Origin: Paenibacillus sp. FSL R10-2734
GTDB taxonomy: Bacteria; Bacillota; Bacilli; Paenibacillales; Paenibacillaceae
Length of the DNA stretch: 64,000 nucleotides
Direction of reading: 5' to 3'
NCBI RefSeq assembly: GCF_037963865.1
Contig: NZ_CP150170.1
Location: 5,394,001-5,458,000, forward strand
Position 1 is the stretch's first letter, and each line of letters begins with the position of its first letter. The notes beneath the pieces are model-generated. The model saw nothing but the letters and a program-made list of their open reading frames with translations. It ran no database searches and had not been told where the DNA came from. The translations under genes and the position numbers were made by a program. This document shows positions 25,162 through 33,369 of the stretch, in pieces.

Positions 25162-26070
25162 CTATTCGCTAATCATCGTATTTGTAATGGCACCAAGCTT
25201 CTCAATTTGGACCGTGACCACATCACCTGCTTTCAAATAGACCTGTTCCTCTGGAGGGTAACCCATCACTACGCCTTCTGGTGTTCCAGTCAGGATAATA
25301 TCCCCCGGCGAAAGCGTCATGCACTGGGACACATAGCTAACAATCTGCTTACAATTAAAAATCATGTCCGAAGTGTTGGAGTTCTGACGTAGTTCTCCAT
25401 TCACCGTGCACTGAATATCGAGCTGATTGGGGTCTGCCACTTCATCCGCAGTGACTAAATACGGCCCAATAGGTGAAAATTTATCGCAAGACTTTCCCGC
25501 TAGCCATTGACTCGTCCGCATCTGTAAATCACGCGCCGACAGATCATTTGCAGCACAATATCCGAAGACATAATCCAGTGCCTCTTCCTCAGTCACATAT
25601 TTCGCGGTTCGCCCGATGACGATGCCAAGCTCTGCCTCGTAGTCCACCTTCTGGCTGGTCCGCGGAAGCGGAACTTCTGAGCCATGTCCAGTTAGTGTAT
25701 TGTTAAATTTATTGAACAAAATGGGATACTCGGGAATGGCCATCCCTGTCTCTTCCGCATGTCGGCGGTAATTTAGACCAATACAGATGATTTTGCTGGG
25801 ATCAGTAACACAGGGACCGAATGCTAATTCATCTTCCTGTTTCAGCCAGGATGGATTCACTTCTCCTTCAGGCAACTCATTCACAAAAATCCTCAGTTGG
25901 TTAAGCGCATCCTCCCCACCATCAAGCAATTGCCTAACCGTTACTGGAACTTCCATCCGCCCCGTCCGAGTGGATAATGCAGTGTGTGCCGCCGCAATGT
26001 CCACTACACCGTGGTCTGTTAGAACGCCCATATGATAATCCTCTTTTTGCAAAAAGGTAATTAGCTTCAT
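25162..26070 (-). CDS. Fumarylacetoacetate hydrolase family (diketo-acid hydrolase)
   Basis: 302 residues. The FAH catalytic domain (about 95-300) has metal ligands E145 and E147 (VDYEAELGIVIG) and D176 (AANDLSARD), plus LTGTPEGVV near the C-terminus. Family members cleave C-C bonds of diketo acids. In the L-fucose/L-rhamnose oxidative pathways this is the 2,4-diketo-3-deoxy-aldonate hydrolase giving pyruvate and lactate. That role fits the neighbours (two SDRs, dehydratase, lactonase) but is inferred. AAGGAG is placed 10 nt before the ATG. Confidence 0.9.
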   Translation of the reverse strand: MKLITFLQKEDYHMGVLTDHGVVDIAAAHTALSTRTGRMEVPVTVRQLLDGGEDALNQLRIFVNELPEGEVNPSWLKQEDELAFGPCVTDPSKIICIGLNYRRHAEETGMAIPEYPILFNKFNNTLTGHGSEVPLPRTSQKVDYEAELGIVIGRTAKYVTEEEALDYVFGYCAANDLSARDLQMRTSQWLAGKSCDKFSPIGPYLVTADEVADPNQLDIQCTVNGELRQNSNTSDMIFNCKQIVSYVSQCMTLSPGDIILTGTPEGVVMGYPPEEQVYLKAGDVVTVQIEKLGAITNTMISE

Positions 26071-26090
26071 CTATAAAACTCTCCTTCACT

Positions 26091-26861
26091 TTATGCATTT
26101 TTCCCGAAGACAAGGCCCCCATCCACGTATAGAGGCGAGCCCATCATAAATCCCGACTCATCGGAAGCTAGAAATAGCGCAGCTCTTGCCACATCCTCAG
26201 GCTTGCCGAGCTCGCCGCTAAGCTGTCTACGTTTTATGGCCGCAATAGAAGCCTCGGGATCCTGTGATTCCTTCAAATATCCTTCTACAAACGGAGTCAT
26301 AATCGTACCTGGCAGCAGCGCATTTACACGAATGCCGTATGGTGCATAATCGACCTGCATCGCCTTAGTTAATGATAGTACTGCGCCCTTAGAAGCACTG
26401 TAGGAAGCTCGCTCTGCGACTCCGATTTCAGCGATGCCCGAGGACATATTAATGATAGAACCCTTCTTGCTCTTCATCATATAAGGGAGGACAGACTTGC
26501 AGGTTAAGAACACACCTGTCACATTTACCCGCATGACCTTCTCCCACACTTCCTCGGCGACCTCATGTACTGCACCCACGCCACTGATCCCCGCATTATT
26601 AAAAAGCACATCGATATGACCAAAAGCATTAACAACCTGATCAGCCATTGCGGCAGTACTGCTAGCATCGGTAACATCGCAGAGTATGAACAGCGCATTC
26701 CCACCCAACGCCTCTATTTCAGCAACAGCGGCTTTTCCTGAATCCTCTTGGACATCGGCAATGACTACCGTCGCTCCTTCTGAAGCGAATAATGCGGCCG
26801 TGCTTTTTCCAATCCCCGAGCCTGCTCCAGTTATAATGACGATCTTATCTTTGAGTCGCAT
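26091..26861 (-). CDS. Short-chain dehydrogenase/reductase (SDR)
   Basis: 256 residues, classical SDR. The cofactor loop is TGAGSGIG (near 11-18), followed by NNAG near 88, catalytic Ser in NMSSGIAEIG and YSASK near 154. Asp in VIADVQED suggests NAD preference. Candidate for the 2-keto-3-deoxy-aldonate dehydrogenase or the sugar dehydrogenase step. AAGGAGG precedes the ATG at 26861. Tight spacing to the FAH gene (20 nt) supports one operon. Confidence 0.9.
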   Translation of the reverse strand: MRLKDKIVIITGAGSGIGKSTAALFASEGATVVIADVQEDSGKAAVAEIEALGGNALFILCDVTDASSTAAMADQVVNAFGHIDVLFNNAGISGVGAVHEVAEEVWEKVMRVNVTGVFLTCKSVLPYMMKSKKGSIINMSSGIAEIGVAERASYSASKGAVLSLTKAMQVDYAPYGIRVNALLPGTIMTPFVEGYLKESQDPEASIAAIKRRQLSGELGKPEDVARAALFLASDESGFMMGSPLYVDGGLVFGKNA

Positions 26862-26878
26862 CACTTTGCCTCCTTATC

Positions 26879-27772
26879 CTACTCCTTAGCTTGAAAGTTT
26901 CCGGGCAATAGACCACTCACCCCTGGCTTAGCCATAAACAATCCGCCAGCAAACGGATAATCGCGCAGCTCCTTCTCGTGCATCCCAATTCTCGCAGTTG
27001 TAATGTAGAGCTCTGTTAAATCACTTCCGCCAAAAGTACATGAGGTCACCAGCGATGCTGGAACTCGGATAAGTCCAATTTGCTCACCCGTATGCGGGTT
27101 CCATCGTGATACACAGCCGCCGCCCCAATGAGCAACCCAAAGCATGCCTTCGCCATCTATCGTCATTCCATCTGGATATCCTTTAGTCGTAGGGATTTGG
27201 AACGCTACTCTTCGGTTACTTATACTTCCAGACTCTTCATCATAATCAAATACATCTACCTGCCTCGTCGGTGTATCAATGTAATACATCTTGCTTCGCG
27301 TATAGTCCCAAGCCATTCCGTTCGAACAGCCGATGCCGGATAACACTTGGCGAGTGAAGCCATCAGGCTCTACAACGTAAAAGCCTCCGGAATCCGGCGC
27401 TTCGTCGTTCAGGCTTATCGTTCCCACCCACAGTCGGCCTTGTCGATCACATTTGGCATCATTCAATCGGTTGAGGGGTATCTCCGCTTCTATTGAAGTT
27501 AGCTGAACAAGAGAATCATCCGCTTGAGAGAGATAGACTCCATCCTCCATAGCCAATGCAAGTCCCCCCGAAGTAGTTGGAATCACTGCGCTGATCATCC
27601 GGTCGAAGGAGCGGACTATTTCATTACCCGTGATCCGGTTGTATATTCTAAGCTTTCTTCTCGTAACATCAACCCAGTAAAGCTGATTGGATTCGGCATC
27701 CCAATGCGGCCCTTCACCAAGCTCAGCCTGAGCATCAACAATCAATTCTGCCTGAAATTCTGTACTTTTCAA
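26879..27772 (-). CDS. SMP-30/gluconolactonase-like sugar lactonase
   Basis: A six-bladed beta-propeller of about 297 residues of the SMP-30/LRE family. The signature LGEGPHWDAESNQLYWVD opens it with the first metal-binding Glu. RLNDAKCDRQGRLWVGT, NGMAWD and YPDGMTIDGEGMLWVAHW give the other metal and catalytic Asn/Asp residues. It should open an aldonolactone to the aldonate. AAGGAG is spaced 8 nt from a TTG at 27772; the GTG at 27781 overlaps it. It lies 17 nt upstream of the SDR gene. Confidence 0.9.
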   Translation of the reverse strand: MKSTEFQAELIVDAQAELGEGPHWDAESNQLYWVDVTRRKLRIYNRITGNEIVRSFDRMISAVIPTTSGGLALAMEDGVYLSQADDSLVQLTSIEAEIPLNRLNDAKCDRQGRLWVGTISLNDEAPDSGGFYVVEPDGFTRQVLSGIGCSNGMAWDYTRSKMYYIDTPTRQVDVFDYDEESGSISNRRVAFQIPTTKGYPDGMTIDGEGMLWVAHWGGGCVSRWNPHTGEQIGLIRVPASLVTSCTFGGSDLTELYITTARIGMHEKELRDYPFAGGLFMAKPGVSGLLPGNFQAKE

Positions 27773-27793
27773 AACGTTCACTCCTTCTTATTT

Positions 27794-28555
27794 CTATAGC
27801 TCACTACCATTCGCCAAATGTCCACCATCCACACGAATGGTTTCTCCCGTTACATAGGAGGCTTCGTCAGAAGCCAGAAAAAGAAATACATTCGCGGCTT
27901 CCCTAATGGTTGCCGCTCGTTTCATCGGTGTATGCTCCGAGTACGCTGGGAGCTTCGAAGCTTCGCGCAGCTTGCGGTCGAGGGGTGTATCCACGAATCC
28001 CGGTGCTACTGCGTTTACCCGGATCCCATATGGCGCCAGCTCCACTGCCATAGATTCGGTTAGCAGTACAACAGCAGCCTTAGAAGCATTGTAATGCGCG
28101 AGCTCGGAGCTTGCCGCCAGACCATTTTTGGAGCTCATATTAATAATGGCGCCACCGCCACCCTGAGAAATCATTTGTCTTACTGCAAGCTGCCCGATTA
28201 AAAACACGGCCCTTACATTGATATCAAATACTGCATTCCAGTGCTCAACCGAGATATCGAGAAAGTGTTCACGAAAGGCGATTCCGGCATTGTTCACTAC
28301 AATATCTATCCCCCCGAACCTTTCAAAGGCTCGGGCAACGGATTGTTCCAGCTGTGACACATCGCGAAGATCACATATCTCCACTGCAGCCTTTTCACCA
28401 TAATCCTTCAAGGTTTCAAGGGCAGTAAGAAGTTCACCTTCACTTCGGTCCAGCAAGACCACCTGAGCGCCTTCTTCCAGAAATCGATGGGCGATTCCGA
28501 GTCCAATCCCTCTTGCTGCCCCTGTGACCAGCGCTCTTTTACCAGCCAGCCTCAT
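27794..28555 (-). CDS. Short-chain dehydrogenase/reductase (SDR)
   Basis: 253 residues with VTGAARGIGLG, NNAGIAF, INMSSKNG and YNASKAA, the full classical SDR set. C-terminal DEASYVTGETIRVDGG closes the active site. It is a paralog of the SDR at 26091, and one of them probably oxidises the free sugar while the other acts on the keto-deoxy acid. AGGGAG is 8 nt before the ATG at 28555; GTG and ATG codons slightly upstream are too close to the ribosome site. Confidence 0.9.
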   Translation of the reverse strand: MRLAGKRALVTGAARGIGLGIAHRFLEEGAQVVLLDRSEGELLTALETLKDYGEKAAVEICDLRDVSQLEQSVARAFERFGGIDIVVNNAGIAFREHFLDISVEHWNAVFDINVRAVFLIGQLAVRQMISQGGGGAIINMSSKNGLAASSELAHYNASKAAVVLLTESMAVELAPYGIRVNAVAPGFVDTPLDRKLREASKLPAYSEHTPMKRAATIREAANVFLFLASDEASYVTGETIRVDGGHLANGSEL

Positions 28556-28579
28556 GTTCATCACTCCCTCGGTTCTTGA

Positions 28580-29236
28580 TCAAAGCACTCCGTATTTATC
28601 GTAGACCTGTCGCAAGGTATATCCTTCGAGCAGTTCATCCCGTGTATGATTCTCACGAGTCACTTTATCCATCGCCAATTGGAACACTTCATCGATGATA
28701 GCGCCTGGGATCACGACGACTCCATCACGATCACCAAAGATCACATCCCCGGGATGCACCATCACGCCACCGCACAGCACTGGAATGTCATAATCGATAA
28801 CAATTCCGCGCCCTTGAGAATCCACAGGTTTGGTCCCGGTAGCAAAGACAGGAAAGCCGAGCTCCAGAATTTTGGCAGTATCGCGGATTAACCCATCTAC
28901 AATCGCTCCGCGGCCGCCCCTCATTTTGGAAGCAGTAGACAGTAGCTCTCCCCACAGTCCGTTCTGCCGCGATTCATTCGTACAGCCGATGACAATCTCG
29001 CCGGGCTTGACGCTGTCCACCGCCTCAATCTCCTTCGTGTAAGGATCTTCCGGCAAATGATGAATATCCACAGACAGAATAGTCTTTGCTCTTCCGGCGA
29101 TGATCCAGGCAGGATCTATCGGGTTAATATTTTCACGCATCACTTGATTACGATAGCCCAATTGATCCAGCGTATCAGAGATTACCGCAGAGTAGAGCTT
29201 TTCACACATGCTGTCGAACAATTCCTGATCCTTCAT
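28580..29236 (-). CDS. RraA-like aldolase (HMG/CHA aldolase family)
   Basis: About 218 residues of the RraA/MenG-like fold. The catalytic region reads GGRGAIVDGLIRDTAKI, with the Arg/Asp pair that binds divalent metal and pyruvate enolate in 4-hydroxy-4-methyl-2-oxoglutarate aldolases. VHPGDVIFGDRDGVVVIP is the diagnostic C-terminal strand. It may split a 4-hydroxy-2-keto acid to pyruvate plus aldehyde or decarboxylate oxaloacetate. GAGGAGG is immediately before an ATG at 29248 and 12 nt before the ATG at 29236, so the start is uncertain. Confidence 0.85.
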   Translation of the reverse strand: MKDQELFDSMCEKLYSAVISDTLDQLGYRNQVMRENINPIDPAWIIAGRAKTILSVDIHHLPEDPYTKEIEAVDSVKPGEIVIGCTNESRQNGLWGELLSTASKMRGGRGAIVDGLIRDTAKILELGFPVFATGTKPVDSQGRGIVIDYDIPVLCGGVMVHPGDVIFGDRDGVVVIPGAIIDEVFQLAMDKVTRENHTRDELLEGYTLRQVYDKYGVL

Positions 29237-29278
29237 AGGCGGTTCCATCCTCCTCAAAGTTAGGTGCTTACAGCTTCC

Positions 29279-30283
29279 TCATTTATTTAAGCGCACAGGT
29301 TGGCCTGCATGAACAGATTGATAAGCGGTAAGTGCAACCTCTGTGGACCTTAGTCCGTCTACTCCTGAAATCGGCACCTCCACTCCTTCTATAAGCGCCT
29401 GTACAAAAGCCTTCAGCATCAGTTCATTCATATCATCACCCCAGAAGGACCAGTTCCCTTTACCAGATGCTCTTCCGTATACATTGTTTTTTTGATTAAA
29501 AGCATCAATGGAGATGACACCTTTAGTGCCAATGATTTCTAGGGTCACATCCCCCCATGTCGGGAAGCCGGGATTGCGTGACCAGCTCGGATCGAGCACA
29601 CCGAACACACCATTCTCAAAAGTTACATGCACCATTCCAGCATCATCAATCGTCCGCTTGCGCTCTGGATCGAACAAGGTATCCGCATAGGCATAGACCT
29701 GATCTACGGGAGAACCAGCGAACCAGTTCATTAAATCCATTACATGTACGGTGTGATCTAGTACAGCACCACCCCCTGAGAGAGTTTCCTCAGAGAACCA
29801 TTTCGGTCCCGGAAAAGAACCACGATTTGTTCCTTTAAATGCAATAATCTCACCAATATCGCCGCGATCCAGCGCTTCTTTGGCTCGCACAACCGGAGTC
29901 AGGAAGCGACAAGGAAAGGCTGTCATGAGCTGCACTCCCTCTTCAGAGCAGACCGAAATCATACGTTGCATTTCTTCCACCGACAGACCTAGAGGCTTCT
30001 CGCATAGTACATGCTTGCCCGCTCGAGCCGAAGCGATCGTTAGCTCGGCATGATAGACATTCTCTGAGCAAATAATTACGGCATCTATATTCGCATCAGC
30101 CAGAAGTTCCTTGTAGTCAGTATAATAGGGTATCGAATGACGTTCTGCGAGCGCTTGTGTCCGCTCCGGCACCTCATCAGCAATTCCACCGACCGTCACT
30201 TCAGACATGTGCAGTAAACTTGCCAAATAGTCAAAAGCATGCGCATGCGCGAAACTGATCATGCCAATATTCAAACGGCTCAT
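29279..30283 (-). CDS. Gfo/Idh/MocA family oxidoreductase 1
   Basis: 334 residues. The N-terminal Rossmann domain (MISFAHAHAFDYLASL) lacks the strict GxGxxG but keeps the fold. VLCEKPLGLSVEEM (near 90-103) carries the conserved EKP lysine, and DHTVHVMDLMNWF has the catalytic His region. It should oxidise or reduce a sugar or inositol carbon with NAD(P). It overlaps the next upstream Gfo/Idh gene by one base (TAATG), so the two are coupled. GGGGGA precedes the ATG. Confidence 0.88.
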   Translation of the reverse strand: MSRLNIGMISFAHAHAFDYLASLLHMSEVTVGGIADEVPERTQALAERHSIPYYTDYKELLADANIDAVIICSENVYHAELTIASARAGKHVLCEKPLGLSVEEMQRMISVCSEEGVQLMTAFPCRFLTPVVRAKEALDRGDIGEIIAFKGTNRGSFPGPKWFSEETLSGGGAVLDHTVHVMDLMNWFAGSPVDQVYAYADTLFDPERKRTIDDAGMVHVTFENGVFGVLDPSWSRNPGFPTWGDVTLEIIGTKGVISIDAFNQKNNVYGRASGKGNWSFWGDDMNELMLKAFVQALIEGVEVPISGVDGLRSTEVALTAYQSVHAGQPVRLNK

Positions 30284-31281
30284 TAAATATCCCCCTTCGC
30301 TTCAAGCTTCACGGGTTTATGGGTCATTGCCGATTGCTGAGCGGCTTCAGCCCAGCGTACAGCTTCCAGTGCATCCTGCGCAGTGACTATCGGCTCTTCA
30401 CCACTTGTTAGACAGCTTAGAAAATGCTCCAGTTCCAAATAATACGGATCCTTCAGCAGCACACTCGAAGGCGTCTCCACAAATCCCGATGTAGAGCCTG
30501 TCGTAATCACCTTGCGAATATGCAGACTTTCGCCATCGCCGGTCCCGCCTGAGATGATTCCTTCCGCATCCGCATATTCAAAGGAGGAATGGAACGACCC
30601 GGGATAACCCCAAAATGCTTCAAGCTGTGCAATGGTTCCGTTCTTGAAACGGAAAGTAGCTGAGGCATAATTTATATCTTCCGACTGGTGCTGGAACGCA
30701 TATACTTCACGGGCCTCACCAAAGGCCCCACGAATGTAATCAATATCGTGAATCATTAAATCCATAATGACGCCACCGCTAAGGAGTGGATCTCGAAACC
30801 ATTCTTGCACGTTTCCAGGATGCGAACCCGCCCGTTTAGCATGGTATATTCCGCCTTGATCACTCCCAAGCTGCTTTATTCCCTCTGCAAGCTGTCTGTA
30901 AGAAGGAAAGAAGCGAACGACATGGCCCACAAACAAACTCACACCGCGTTCGCTACAGTAGCGAATAGCTTCTTCCGCTTCCTGCGAACTGAGTGCGATC
31001 GGCTTCTCACAGATTACATGCGCGCCATGATCAGCTGCAATCCGTACCAGTGATACATGTAAATAGGTCGGCACAGCAACACTGACCACCTCTGGCTTCA
31101 CTTGCTCGAGCATCTCTTGTACGGATGTAAAATAGCTAACACCTACTAAATTTCCTAGCACCTCAGCTGCTTTTTCAACGATATCACATACGGCGACAAG
31201 CTCCACTTCAGGCATGGACTTGTAACGATCCGCATGAACAGTTCCCATGCCGCCGCATCCGATTACTGCTGTCCTAATCAA
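30283..31281 (-). CDS. Gfo/Idh/MocA family oxidoreductase 2
   Basis: 332 residues. It has the canonical IGCGGMGTVHAD nucleotide loop, ICEKPIALSS and IHDIDYIRGAFG with the catalytic Asp/His pair. It begins with TTG at 31281, with AAGGAG 9 nt upstream. Three related oxidoreductases in a row suggest either successive oxidations at different carbons or an oxidation-elimination-reduction mechanism for glycosides, as known for some Gfo/Idh enzymes. Which applies is unknown. Confidence 0.9.
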   Translation of the reverse strand: MIRTAVIGCGGMGTVHADRYKSMPEVELVAVCDIVEKAAEVLGNLVGVSYFTSVQEMLEQVKPEVVSVAVPTYLHVSLVRIAADHGAHVICEKPIALSSQEAEEAIRYCSERGVSLFVGHVVRFFPSYRQLAEGIKQLGSDQGGIYHAKRAGSHPGNVQEWFRDPLLSGGVIMDLMIHDIDYIRGAFGEAREVYAFQHQSEDINYASATFRFKNGTIAQLEAFWGYPGSFHSSFEYADAEGIISGGTGDGESLHIRKVITTGSTSGFVETPSSVLLKDPYYLELEHFLSCLTSGEEPIVTAQDALEAVRWAEAAQQSAMTHKPVKLEAKGDI

Positions 31282-31313
31282 TTCACTTCACTCCTTCCAG
31301 ATTGTGCTCTCCT

Positions 31314-32219
31314 TTACAGACGAACATCAGTCCCACTTACCCGACTTTCGTTGGCCGCTTCAATGAAGCGAATCAGCTCCAGTGTTAGAGAAGGTCGTAT
31401 CGGTGGTGCATCTCCTCGTGCCATAGCTATAAAGTTCTTCAGCAATTGCTGATGTCCTGCGTTGTAATTTGCTCCGAGCGCGTTAATTCCGTTACTGCCC
31501 CGTTCACGGTGCAGTACAATATAGAAATCAGATCCGCCCGTACGGTTCCCGCGAATTGTCCCGATCCTCCCGTCTTTCCACTGACCGACAACCCATTCTT
31601 GCGCATCGCTACAGACGGCACGTACAGAATAACAGCCTTCTCCAAGTGCGGCATATAACATCTCAACAGAGTGTATGCCGTACCAGAACAACCCCGGCTG
31701 TGTGGGCTGGAGGTCGAGCGGTCCAGAGCAATCCGCTCCTAGAATAGTCCCTGCGGTATCATCCTTCAAAAGTGCCGCTAACGGTTCGCCAAATCGAACC
31801 ATGGAGCTGGAGAAAAATGGCGTGCCATACCTCTCCGCCAATTCCACAATCGCCTTCGCATCTTCAGAGGTGACAGCTAACGGCTTATCAATAAATACCG
31901 GCTTTCCGTAAGGAGCCAGCACCTCGAACTGTTCCTTGTGAACTCTCCCATCTACAGAAGTCAGCAGGATCGCATGGGATCTCTCCGCAACCTCTGCTAT
32001 AGAATCGAGCAGTTCAACACCATAGCGTTCCTGCAATTCACCGCTAATCGGCTTCACTCGTGAATAGCTTAGCTCGAAATCAGGAGAACCCGCTGGATAA
32101 CCGTATTTTAGCTTTCCACCCGGAACATGTAACGGGTGAGTAATATCGTTTAGCAGCGCTGCGAAAATCCTGCTATGTGAGGTGTCCATTCCTACCATAC
32201 CGATCTGCAGTTCTTCCAT
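31314..32219 (-). CDS. Gfo/Idh/MocA-like oxidoreductase 3 (divergent)
   Basis: 301 residues, shorter and more divergent than its two neighbours. The first strand is IGMVGMDTSHSRIFAALL, without a normal glycine loop. VFIDKPLAVTSEDA keeps the lysine motif, and YGIHSVEMLYAALG supplies the His segment. AAGAGGTG is 8 nt upstream. It may use a different cofactor mode or have a changed role. Confidence 0.8.
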   Translation of the reverse strand: MEELQIGMVGMDTSHSRIFAALLNDITHPLHVPGGKLKYGYPAGSPDFELSYSRVKPISGELQERYGVELLDSIAEVAERSHAILLTSVDGRVHKEQFEVLAPYGKPVFIDKPLAVTSEDAKAIVELAERYGTPFFSSSMVRFGEPLAALLKDDTAGTILGADCSGPLDLQPTQPGLFWYGIHSVEMLYAALGEGCYSVRAVCSDAQEWVVGQWKDGRIGTIRGNRTGGSDFYIVLHRERGSNGINALGANYNAGHQQLLKNFIAMARGDAPPIRPSLTLELIRFIEAANESRVSGTDVRL

Positions 32220-32266
32220 TTCAACAACACCTCTTATTCGGTTGACAACCTCATAGCGCGATCCAC

Positions 32267-33331
32267 CTACTTAAGAATTAAACGTTCTTCTCTGAAACGC
32301 TCAAGTAATTCCATGTATTCTCTTCCCACTTGTTCGATGCTGTAAGTAGTTCTGGCTTTCTCTTCTCCCAATGACTTCAAGCCTTCTCTCAGGCTGTCCT
32401 GCTCCAACAATAGGCTCAATTTGTCCACACATTCCGCTTCATTGCCTGATTCGTATAAGGAAACACTTAACGGACCATCCAATAATTCCGGCAACGCCCC
32501 TACCTTCGGGACCACTACCGGACATCTGCAGGCCATCGCTTCCAGTACAGTCATGCCAAAAGATTCATTCATTGAGGTACTAACATATAACCCACCACTC
32601 TGTGCAACTGATGAATAATAGCTATGCATCTCATCGTAACCCACTTTGGGAATCCACTTAAAATGCTTAATCCCCTGCTGCTCTACCTTTACCATTAGCT
32701 GTTTCTTAATCTCTTCGGGAGCTGTGTACCCCCCAACAAGCATGAATCGCAGCTCTGGCATCTTAGCATTCAGCTTTCCAGCAATGTTCAAATAGGACGA
32801 CCAGTTCTTGTGATCATCCAGTTTACCCACCCACATAATCGTGGCAGGATCCTGCTCAGTACCCGCTTCGTATCGAAACAAATCGGTATCCAGGCAATTA
32901 TTAATATGATAAGCACCCACTATGCCGATGCTGTCCAAATAATCCTTCATGTAAGCGGATGGAGTGATCACATAGTGAAAAGGCAGACTATCTTTCGTTG
33001 CGGCCAGCTTCTGCAGGGGTTCGGAATAGGTGGTATGTACCTCATGAATAATAACCTTTCCCTCCTGTACAGGCCCAAGCGCTTCATACAGTTCGTAAGT
33101 ATCAATCGTAATAATGACATCGAAATCATAGGCTTCCATGTAGCTCTTAATTTCATCAACCGTCCCCAGAATTCGGACATGCTCATATCCTTCAAAAGCG
33201 CTCGCCCCACCATAATCCTCTAGAAAGGCAAAATGCACTTCCAAGCGGTGCCTCAAAAATTTAAGTCTATTCGCAAGTTGAGTGGTTACCCCACCCAGAA
33301 TACAGAATTTATAAAAATATAAGATTCTCAT
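32267..33331 (-). CDS. Glycosyltransferase family 4 (GT-B)
   Basis: A GT-B retaining glycosyltransferase of about 354 residues. The C-terminal donor-binding domain has WVGKLDDHKNW, the EX7E motif in NESFGMTVLEAM and PVVVPKVGALPELL. The N-terminal acceptor domain begins MRILYFYKFCILGGVTTQL. No membrane helix, so cytoplasmic. GGAGG lies about 8 nt before the ATG at 33331; an upstream ATG at 33352 encodes the same GGA-rich stretch and is rejected. A glycosyltransferase inside a catabolic operon is unexpected. It could load or trim a glycoconjugate related to the imported sugar, but nothing in the sequence names the acceptor. Confidence 0.87.
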   Translation of the reverse strand: MRILYFYKFCILGGVTTQLANRLKFLRHRLEVHFAFLEDYGGASAFEGYEHVRILGTVDEIKSYMEAYDFDVIITIDTYELYEALGPVQEGKVIIHEVHTTYSEPLQKLAATKDSLPFHYVITPSAYMKDYLDSIGIVGAYHINNCLDTDLFRYEAGTEQDPATIMWVGKLDDHKNWSSYLNIAGKLNAKMPELRFMLVGGYTAPEEIKKQLMVKVEQQGIKHFKWIPKVGYDEMHSYYSSVAQSGGLYVSTSMNESFGMTVLEAMACRCPVVVPKVGALPELLDGPLSVSLYESGNEAECVDKLSLLLEQDSLREGLKSLGEEKARTTYSIEQVGREYMELLERFREERLILK

Positions 33332-33369
33332 ACTCCCTCCACCCTTCGCCAAGGATAGTGCAGACCTGA